DNA of 5,229 bases from a bacterium (GTDB lineage Bacteria > UBP14 > UBA6098 > B30-G16), in the NCBI GenBank assembly GCA_027064665.1, contig JAMOPH010000416.1, positions 1 through 5,229 of the forward strand, given 5' to 3'. The first letter of the stretch is position 1. The number at the start of each line of letters is the position of its first letter. The notes beneath the pieces were generated by a model. The model did no database searches and was not told the DNA's origin. It worked only from the letters and a program-made list of their open reading frames with translations. Both the position numbers and the translations under genes were made by a program. This document shows positions 1 through 4,661 of the stretch, one piece after another.

Positions 1-612
1 GGAGCGAATTTGCTCTATCGCCGCAGGATGAGTGGCGCCGACCACAAGCCCCAATTTCTCGCCAAATCGCCGGGACCACTCCGAAACCCGCTCGGCAACA
101 ACAACATACAGCGGTCGCCCGCCGACCAAAAGTCCCTCAATCTCCTCATAACTGGGGTTGCTGGTGGCACCAAGCACTATGATGCCCAATTCCCTCTCCA
201 CAAACGGCTTGAGAGTATCGCTGCCCATATACGGGTTGAGTATCACGGCATCAACGCCCAGAGAACGGGCAAATTCAGCATAGCGCTCCGCCGTGTGCCC
301 GATATCGTTGAACTTGCCGTCAAGGATAATCGGCATTTCGGGGTCAGATTCCTTTATTCGGGCGACAAGATTTCGCAGAATTTTTATTCCGTCATCGCCC
401 AGCGCCAGATAAAACGCCACATTGGGCTTTACCGCACATACATATCTGCGCAGAACAGCGAAAAGTTCAGAGTAATACTCCGGCACGGCCTCGGCGGGGT
501 CTTTGCCCCGGAATTTTTCGGGCATTTTCTCAACCACCGGGTCAAAACCAACCACCAGCGGGCAGGCGGTTTGGGCAATTTTGCTCTCCAGTTTTCGCCA
601 AAAATCGGACAT
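1..612 (-). CDS. pyrF: Orotidine 5'-phosphate decarboxylase, family 2 (C-terminus cut by window edge)
   Basis: This cytosolic enzyme decarboxylates OMP to UMP, the last step of de novo pyrimidine synthesis. Reading the minus strand from the ATG at 612-610 gives 204 residues with no stop before the window edge. The family-2 pattern is clear: VVGFDP near residue 20, KPNVAFY (Lys62) in place of the usual KPQxAFF, the catalytic DxKxxD motif as D98-G-K100-F-N-D103-I-G, the NPYMG substrate loop near 126-130, TSNP at 150-153 and VVGATHP at 190-196. Family-2 enzymes are usually around 270 residues, so some 60 or more C-terminal residues, including the late phosphate-binding part, should lie beyond the left edge. 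The K-F-N-D-I spelling is closer to family 1 (DLKFHDI) than to the usual family-2 KRGDI. No Shine-Dalgarno precedes the ATG. The gene is transcribed away from the sugar dehydrogenase. Function is confident; the start is probable. Confidence 0.93.
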   Translation of the reverse strand, partial: MSDFWRKLESKIAQTACPLVVGFDPVVEKMPEKFRGKDPAEAVPEYYSELFAVLRRYVCAVKPNVAFYLALGDDGIKILRNLVARIKESDPEMPIILDGKFNDIGHTAERYAEFARSLGVDAVILNPYMGSDTLKPFVERELGIIVLGATSNPSYEEIEGLLVGGRPLYVVVAERVSEWSRRFGEKLGLVVGATHPAAIEQIRS

Positions 613-618
613 ATTGCA

Positions 619-648
619 AAGTTAAAGCAATCGCTGTGCAGACCGCAA
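619..648 (-). promoter_or_regulatory. Candidate pyrF promoter, possibly leaderless
   Basis: Read on the minus strand, TTGCGG (648-643) is followed after 18 bases by TAACTT (624-619), a TANNNT -10 box. That box ends only six bases before the pyrF ATG. Transcription would then begin at or next to the start codon, which would explain the absence of a Shine-Dalgarno sequence. The -35 match is weak, so the call rests mainly on the -10 box and its spacing. Confidence 0.35.
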
Positions 649-671
649 ACTTTTTGTTAAAAAATTTCTCC

Positions 672-697
672 CAAACGCCAGATTGAAGGGCGGTTTG
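672..697. other. Imperfect inverted repeat in the pyrF/dehydrogenase divergent region
   Basis: CAAAC-GCC (672-679) can pair with GGC-G-GTTTG (689-697), giving eight base pairs with one bulged G around a nine-base loop. It lies just upstream of the candidate -35 box of the sugar dehydrogenase gene. It could be an operator for a dimeric repressor, or a hairpin in a longer pyrF leader, where a run of six U (664-659 on the minus strand) follows seven bases after the stem. GTTTGC (693-698) can also pair with GCAAAC (645-650). The dyad is seen; its role is not established. Confidence 0.3.
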
Positions 698-699
698 CC

Positions 700-727
700 T
701 TGACTTAAAAGTGGAAATGGATAGATT
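700..727 (+). promoter_or_regulatory. Candidate sigma-70-type promoter for the UDP-sugar dehydrogenase operon
   Basis: TTGACT (700-705, five of six consensus bases) is followed after 16 bases by TAGATT (722-727, four of six). Transcription would start around 734, leaving a leader of about 30 bases that carries the GGAGG ribosome binding site at 753-757. It is the best plus-strand promoter match in the 150-base gap. Confidence 0.42.
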
Positions 728-752
728 GCCTAAATGACGACGATTATTCTAT

Positions 753-757
753 GGAGG
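753..757 (+). promoter_or_regulatory. Ribosome binding site that selects the ATG at 763
   Basis: GGAGG stands five bases before the ATG at 763. An in-frame ATG at 751 also exists, but this GGAGG would then lie inside the reading frame and nothing Shine-Dalgarno-like precedes 751. This is why the downstream start is chosen. Confidence 0.7.
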
Positions 758-762
758 ATGCG

Positions 763-2094
763 ATGGCAGAGGGTCATTTCGGCGCACTTTTGCGAAAAAT
801 TGAGGACAAAAGCGCAAGGATTGGGATAATAGGGCTGGGGTATGTTGGTCTGCCGCTTGCGATGGAGTTCTGCGAGGCGGGTTTTTTCGTTGATGGGTTT
901 GACATCAGCCAGCGCAAGGTTGACCTGCTGGCACGGGGGCAGTCCGATGTGGACGATGTCAGTGCGGACACCGTGCGGAAGTTCGTTGACCGGGGCACAT
1001 TTATGCCCACCACCGACGATTCTGTGCTTGCCGGCGACGATGTGATTATAATCTGCGTCCCGACGCCGCTGTCAAGGTTCAAAGACCCCGATGTGTCCTA
1101 CATTCAGGACGCCGTGGACAGAATCATAAAGCACATTCATCCCGGACTTTTGGTGATTCTTGAGAGCACCACCTATCCCGGCACAACAAGGGAACTTATC
1201 GCCGAGCCCATTGAAAAGGCGGGCTACGAGGTTGGCAAGGATGTGTTTGTCGTCTTCTCGCCGGAGCGTGTTGACCCGGGGAACCCGAACTATCACACCG
1301 GAAACACGCCAAAGGTTGTGGGGGGAATCACCCAAAGTTGCACGAATCTTGGCGTGGCGCTGTATCTGACATTTCTGCCCAAAGTGGTGCCGGTCTCCTC
1401 GCCGGACACCGCCGAGATGGTAAAACTTTTAGAGAACACTTTCCGCTCGGTCAATATCGCCCTCGCTAACGAGATGGCAATGATATGCGAGAAATTAGGG
1501 GTTGATGTTTGGGAGGTGATTGAGGCGGCGTCGACAAAACCTTTCGGGTTTATGCCGTTCTATCCCGGACCGGGCGTGGGCGGACACTGTATCCCCATTG
1601 ACCCGCACTATCTTTCGTGGAAAATGCGGGAGAAAAACTTTTATGCCCACTTCATTGAACTTGCCGGGGAGATAAACTACAATATGCCGACGGTGGTGGT
1701 CAACGAAATCGCAAAACATCTCAACGACCACGACAAACATCTCAAGGGCGCAACAGTGCTGGTTCTGGGTGTGGCATACAAGCCAAATATCTCCGATGTG
1801 CGGGAATCCCCGGCGCTGGAGGTGATAAAACATCTTGTTGAGTGGGGCGCCGATGTGATTTACAACGACCCATATGTTCCGCGGGTTGCCTTCGGCGAGG
1901 ATGTCCTTGAGTCGGCGGAACTTTCGGAGGAACTTCTGCGGGAGGCGGACATCGTCGTCATCGCCACAAACCACAAAGATTACGATTATCAGTGGATATA
2001 CCAGCACGCAAATTTGATTTACGATTCTCGCAATGCTTACGGGGGATTTGCCGACCCGGAAGGCAAAATTGCGCGGCTGGGCGCGCCAAAATAA
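763..2094 (+). CDS. wbpA: UDP-N-acetyl-D-glucosamine 6-dehydrogenase (WbpA-type nucleotide sugar dehydrogenase)
   Basis: A cytosolic NAD-dependent enzyme that oxidises C6 of a UDP-N-acetylhexosamine to the uronic acid in two steps, feeding capsule, O-antigen or other surface-glycan synthesis. The 443 residues are full length for the family. The N-terminal Rossmann domain has GLGYVG at 24-29 and an acidic residue, D47, at the end of strand two. ESTTYPGTT (134-142) and SPERVDPG (166-173) are family signatures. The central domain carries K221 and N225 in KLLENTFRSVNIALANE, and the catalytic cysteine C276 is in GPGVGGHCIPIDP. The C-terminal UDP-binding domain has GVAYKPNISDVRESPA. The ESTTYPGTT, GGHCIPIDPHYLSWK and TNHKDYDY spellings resemble WbpA (UDP-GlcNAc) more than UDP-glucose dehydrogenase; the WecC-type ManNAc enzyme is the main alternative. 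No other glycan genes are in view. A pilin-like gene follows 18 bases downstream. An in-frame ATG at 751 would add four residues. Confidence 0.92.
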   Translation: MAEGHFGALLRKIEDKSARIGIIGLGYVGLPLAMEFCEAGFFVDGFDISQRKVDLLARGQSDVDDVSADTVRKFVDRGTFMPTTDDSVLAGDDVIIICVPTPLSRFKDPDVSYIQDAVDRIIKHIHPGLLVILESTTYPGTTRELIAEPIEKAGYEVGKDVFVVFSPERVDPGNPNYHTGNTPKVVGGITQSCTNLGVALYLTFLPKVVPVSSPDTAEMVKLLENTFRSVNIALANEMAMICEKLGVDVWEVIEAASTKPFGFMPFYPGPGVGGHCIPIDPHYLSWKMREKNFYAHFIELAGEINYNMPTVVVNEIAKHLNDHDKHLKGATVLVLGVAYKPNISDVRESPALEVIKHLVEWGADVIYNDPYVPRVAFGEDVLESAELSEELLREADIVVIATNHKDYDYQWIYQHANLIYDSRNAYGGFADPEGKIARLGAPK

Positions 2095-2108
2095 CCCTCA
2101 CAGGAGGG
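2095..2108 (+). promoter_or_regulatory. Hairpin that can hide the ribosome binding site of the next gene
   Basis: Directly after the dehydrogenase TAA, CCCTC (2095-2099) can pair perfectly with GAGGG (2104-2108) across the four-base loop ACAG. The strong AGGAGG Shine-Dalgarno (2102-2107) of the gene starting at 2113 lies mostly within this stem, five bases before its ATG. A ribosome finishing the dehydrogenase would cover or melt the stem, so this looks suited to translational coupling. The dyad and the binding site are seen; coupling is inferred. Confidence 0.5.
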
Positions 2109-2112
2109 AAAT

Positions 2113-2523
2113 ATGAAAAAATTTCTCACAATAGTTGTGCTTCTGGTGGCGGGGTATTTCGTCTATGTGAAATTTATCGCCCCGCCAGAACACAAAGCGG
2201 CAAAGCAGGTGGAACAGAAGGTCTTTGAGGACAGATACGACCAGACCAAGGCTGCCAAGCAGGCGGAGGCAGAACTTTGGGCACGCACACTGATAAACAA
2301 ACAGGAGGAATACTACGCCATCAACGGCAGATACGCCTCAAACCTGCGGGATTTAAAGTTCACTCCCCGGCTGGGCGGAAACTACAGGGCAAAAGTCGTC
2401 CGTGCCGACGAGAACGACTTTCTTATTGAAATCACTGGCAACATTGACAACGACGCCACAGAGGATATCTGGGAGGTCACAAAGGACGGCTACCGCCACA
2501 TAATTGACGACATCGCACGGTGA
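2113..2523 (+). CDS. Membrane-anchored protein with a type IV pilin-like globular domain
   Basis: A 136-residue protein, probably tethered to the inner membrane with its bulk outside. Residues 1-22 are a lysine-starting hydrophobic helix (MKKFLTIVVLLVAGYFVYVKF), a signal anchor or uncleaved signal peptide. A charged helical stretch (about 26-65, rich in Lys, Glu and Ala) follows. Then QEEYYAINGRYASNLRDLKF (64-83) and a segment ending DNDATEDIWEV (112-122). The layout 'YY..NG.Y...L..L.F.P..G..Y' followed by '..D.D...D.W.v...G' is typical of pilin and pseudopilin globular domains. The class III/IV prepilin cleavage signal (GFTLIE type) is absent, so it is not an ordinary pilin subunit. The start is firm: AGGAGG at 2102-2107, five bases before the ATG. 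It is likely co-transcribed with the sugar dehydrogenase. The TGA at 2521-2523 directly touches the stop codon of the opposing gene. Family resemblance is by eye only. Confidence 0.82.
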   Translation: MKKFLTIVVLLVAGYFVYVKFIAPPEHKAAKQVEQKVFEDRYDQTKAAKQAEAELWARTLINKQEEYYAINGRYASNLRDLKFTPRLGGNYRAKVVRADENDFLIEITGNIDNDATEDIWEVTKDGYRHIIDDIAR

Positions 2524-3300
2524 TTATCCCTGCGAGGGAAGCGCCATCTCGCCGTAGTGCAGGCAGCCTATGGCGCCGGCAAACTGTGGATGTTCCGGAA
2601 TCAAAATCCGGGTGCCGAGGGTTTCGGACAGAAATTTTATCACTGCAGTGTTTTTCGCCACACCGCCGGAGGCGGCAACTCTGTCTGTGGGGAATCGCCT
2701 TATCAGTGCGGCAAAGCGCTTCACAATGGCTTTGTTGACCCCCGCCGCCAGCGACCCCACAGTATAGCCGAGGGAAAGTTTTTCCAAAAGTTCGGTCTCG
2801 GCGAAAACGGCACAGGTTGAGGTTATCGGCGCAGGATTCTCATAATATTGCGAGATTTCCTCAACAGTCAGACCGAGGACACGAGCCATATTCTCAATAA
2901 ACCTTCCCGTTGAGGCGGCGCACCTGTCAGAGGTGAGAAAATCAACAACAAGACCGTCCTCAACCCTTATCACCTTGGTATCCTGCCCGCCGAAATCAAC
3001 GAGGGTGAATGTGTCAATCCCAAGCATCGCCGAGACGCCAATGGCGTGCGCCTGAATTTCGGGGATTTCAGTGGCGCCGGCAAGTTTTGCCCGCTCCCTG
3101 CCGTAGCCGGTGGCAACAACCTCGTCGTAATCGCCGAGCCCCAGCGATTCCATATCAATCGCAAAGCCCTCAGGGGTGGCTCTGCCGTATTCCCGATAGA
3201 ACCGGGCGGAATCGTGTTTCTCAAGAATCAATCTGCCGGCGGCATCATACCGGGCGATTTTCACATACCGACTCCCTATGTCAATGCCCACTCTTTTCAT
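2524..3300 (-). CDS. 2-hydroxyacyl-CoA dehydratase activase, BadF/BadG/BcrA/BcrD ATPase family
   Basis: A homodimeric ASKHA-fold ATPase carrying one [4Fe-4S] cluster at the dimer interface. Relatives such as HgdC use ATP hydrolysis to drive a single low-potential electron into a 2-hydroxyacyl-CoA dehydratase or benzoyl-CoA reductase. The 258 residues match the usual activase length. Seen in order: the phosphate-1 loop GIDIGSRYVKI (5-15), VATGYGR (62-68), DFGGQDTKVI (102-111), the first cluster cysteine C127 in SDRCAASTGRF, the second, C163, in TSTCAVFAETE, and the adenosine loop SGGVAKN (211-217). Both cysteines expected from HgdC are kept, so the protein should be functional. No dehydratase subunit (HgdA/HgdB type) is present in the window, so its partner is unknown; it could be an orphan or serve an YjiM-like protein elsewhere. 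It is transcribed on its own, convergent with the pilin-like gene at zero spacing. No clear Shine-Dalgarno precedes the ATG (weak GGTAG). Confidence 0.92.
   Translation of the reverse strand: MKRVGIDIGSRYVKIARYDAAGRLILEKHDSARFYREYGRATPEGFAIDMESLGLGDYDEVVATGYGRERAKLAGATEIPEIQAHAIGVSAMLGIDTFTLVDFGGQDTKVIRVEDGLVVDFLTSDRCAASTGRFIENMARVLGLTVEEISQYYENPAPITSTCAVFAETELLEKLSLGYTVGSLAAGVNKAIVKRFAALIRRFPTDRVAASGGVAKNTAVIKFLSETLGTRILIPEHPQFAGAIGCLHYGEMALPSQG
2527..2539. other. Perfect short hairpin at the convergent stop codons
   Basis: TCCCT (2527-2531), loop GCG, AGGGA (2535-2539) form a perfect stem. It begins three bases after the TGA of the pilin-like gene and occupies the last codons of the activase (Pro-Ser-Gln-Gly-stop on the minus strand). 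No T-run follows on either strand, so it is not a standard rho-independent terminator, but it could help end or protect either transcript. Nearly the same sequence recurs at 4642-4660. Confidence 0.4.
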
Positions 3301-3368
3301 TCTACCAAAATAGTTTCAATTATTGCCGCAGGGTATTTATTTTTATCAAAATTCGGGCAAAATACAAA
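3301..3368. promoter_or_regulatory. AT-rich divergent promoter region (activase leftward, membrane pair rightward)
   Basis: These 68 bases separate two divergent start codons and are far more AT-rich than the surrounding genes. On the minus strand, TATTTT (3312-3307), a TANNNT box, ends six bases before the activase ATG at 3300, suggesting a leaderless start; no good -35 box is paired with it. TTGATA (3349-3344) and AATAAT (3324-3319), 19 bases apart, are an alternative leftward promoter. Rightward, TTGCCG (3323-3328) and TATCAA (3344-3349) are only a poor promoter match. Promoter function is inferred mainly from the divergent arrangement. Confidence 0.45.
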
Positions 3369-4139
3369 ATGAAGAAATTAACTAATTCAAAAATCTATCT
3401 GAAAAATCCCCGCCTTGGAGTGCTTGTGCTTCTGGGCATAGCGGCGATATGGATTTTGATATATGCGGCGATTTCCACCTTTTTAGTGGACATAGACGAA
3501 AAGCCCACGCTATTTGAGGGAGTCATTTTGCTTATGGTTCTGCCGATTTTGCTTCTGTTCGGATCTGCCTTTGCGGCGGCAGGCGTGATGCCGATTTATT
3601 CGCTCCACTTTTCCCCACCGACACTCACACTAAAGCGCAGGGGGAAAGTAATTGAACAATATGACCTCTCCAAGCCGCACGCCCTTTTGATTTTGAAGGC
3701 GGAAACACCGAATATGGGCGTCAAAATCTGGGAAGCCAAGCGCCTGTGGGCTGAGGCGTATCTGTATCAGGACGGGAAGGAGTTATCCTTCACGGTCTTC
3801 TGGCTGCCGAACTCAGGGGAATCCGCCGGGAAAACGGAGCGCAATCTCGCCGGGACAAAAGACCGCCTTCTCTCCCTGCACTCGGAAATAAGCGTTGAGA
3901 TAACCACCTCGCGGGCACGCCCGTTTTTCACACGAACTAAATACACCACCTGGGCGGTCAAAAATCCAAAATTCGCTATGGCAAACCTCAGAGATTACAT
4001 AGATTGGCTTGAGACTATGGATTTTTCCCACGAAAAAAATCTTGCCCTTCCGAAAATTGAGAAGTATGTGGAAAACTATCACAGAACGGGGCGCAAAATC
4101 TCGCTTCGCAGACTGTTGGCGGAAATCCGCAAGGTGTAA
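3369..4139 (+). CDS. Membrane protein of unknown function, two N-terminal transmembrane helices
   Basis: I do not recognise this 256-residue protein. Residues about 16-40 (LGVLVLLGIAAIWILIYAAISTFLV) and about 49-76 are strongly hydrophobic and should cross the membrane, with the basic N-terminus (MKKLTNSKIYLKNPR) inside. That places the remaining 180 or so residues in the cytoplasm. The soluble part starts with strand-like sequence (SLHFSPPTLTLKRRGKVIEQYDLS, 78-101) of the kind seen in bacterial PH-like domains attached to membrane hairpins. It ends with basic helices (ISLRRLLAEIRKV). The PH-like idea is inference only. The frame is open upstream to 3009, but that part overlaps the activase antisense and does not resemble protein. 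The ATG at 3369 gives the natural membrane-protein N-terminus, although no Shine-Dalgarno precedes it. It is three bases from the DUF2085 gene and probably in the same transcript. Confidence 0.8.
   Translation: MKKLTNSKIYLKNPRLGVLVLLGIAAIWILIYAAISTFLVDIDEKPTLFEGVILLMVLPILLLFGSAFAAAGVMPIYSLHFSPPTLTLKRRGKVIEQYDLSKPHALLILKAETPNMGVKIWEAKRLWAEAYLYQDGKELSFTVFWLPNSGESAGKTERNLAGTKDRLLSLHSEISVEITTSRARPFFTRTKYTTWAVKNPKFAMANLRDYIDWLETMDFSHEKNLALPKIEKYVENYHRTGRKISLRRLLAEIRKV
4119..4136 (+). promoter_or_regulatory. End-of-gene dyad plus embedded ribosome binding site for the DUF2085 gene
   Basis: GCGGA-AA-TCCGC (4119-4130) is a perfect short dyad in the last codons of the upstream gene. It is followed immediately by AAGGTG (4131-4136), a Shine-Dalgarno-like sequence six bases before the ATG at 4143. 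The binding site lies within the Lys-Val codons just before the upstream TAA, so ribosomes ending the first gene should deliver the second: typical translational coupling. Confidence 0.45.
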
Positions 4140-4142
4140 ACG

Positions 4143-4661
4143 ATGAGAATAAACCACATAGGGAGAAAACTTATCTGGGTGTTCAATTCCGTGTGGGCGG
4201 CGATTGTGGGGCTGATTTTTCTTACTCCATATCTTGCGCACACCGGGAGCCCGGTGGCAAAATATCTATATCTTCTGTTTCGTCCCACCTGCCACCAGAG
4301 ACCCGAGCGGTCGTTTTTCCTCTGGGGGCACAAGATGGCGGTCTGCGCCCGCTGCACCGGGACTTACATCTCGCTTTTTTTCTGGGGGGTCGTGTTCGGG
4401 ATCATCCTCAGGTTCAAAAGAATCAAGGCACTGCCGCTGTGGGGATTTGCTCTTCTGCTTCTGCCCACCGCAGTTGACGGCGGAACACAATTTGTTGGCT
4501 TGAGGGAAAGCACCAATACACTGCGGCTCATCACCGGGATTCTGTCCGGGCTGGCGGTGGTGTGGTTCGTGTATCCGCAGATATATCTGCTTGAGGAGGA
4601 ACAAACTCTGTCAGACGAACTTGCCTACGGCGGCGAGAAGACTTCCCTCCGGCAGGGATAG
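4143..4661 (+). CDS. DUF2085 family membrane protein
   Basis: A 172-residue integral membrane protein of unknown function in the DUF2085 family. The family's signatures are all here: CHQRPERSFFLWGHKMAVCARCTGTY (C50, H51, R57, C68 and C71, the last two as a CxRC pair) and the second block DGGTQFVGLRESTNTLRLITGILSG (D112-G136). Hydrophobic helices run at about 10-32, 75-92, 97-111 and 127-150, with the Cys/His block between the first two. One histidine and three conserved cysteines beside the membrane suggest a metal or redox site, but that is inference; no activity is known to me for the family. It starts three bases after the preceding stop and should be translationally coupled to that gene. 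Its last 17 codons, outside the conserved core, overlap the opposing gene. Confidence 0.9.
   Translation: MRINHIGRKLIWVFNSVWAAIVGLIFLTPYLAHTGSPVAKYLYLLFRPTCHQRPERSFFLWGHKMAVCARCTGTYISLFFWGVVFGIILRFKRIKALPLWGFALLLLPTAVDGGTQFVGLRESTNTLRLITGILSGLAVVWFVYPQIYLLEEEQTLSDELAYGGEKTSLRQG

Noticed and set aside
10..660. 216-codon plus-strand frame opposite pyrF
   Set aside because: It is exactly antisense to a clear PyrF protein and its translation is rich in His, Arg and Gln with no recognisable motif.
751..762. ATG at 751 as the dehydrogenase start
   Set aside because: The GGAGG at 753-757 fits the ATG at 763 with a five-base spacing, while no binding site precedes 751. Only four residues differ, so it remains possible.
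1495..2007. 170-codon minus-strand frame inside the sugar dehydrogenase
   Set aside because: Antisense shadow of a well-conserved enzyme; no ribosome binding site or family pattern.
2527..2539. Classical rho-independent terminator between the convergent genes
   Set aside because: The stem is perfect but only five base pairs, and no T-run follows on either strand.
3009..3368. Upstream extension of the two-helix membrane protein to an ATG at 3009
   Set aside because: This stretch is antisense to the activase, its translation is Arg/Gln/Pro-rich, and the membrane N-terminus begins naturally at 3369.
4266..4604. 112-codon minus-strand frame opposite DUF2085
   Set aside because: Antisense to the conserved Cys/His and DGGTQ blocks of DUF2085, with low-complexity composition.
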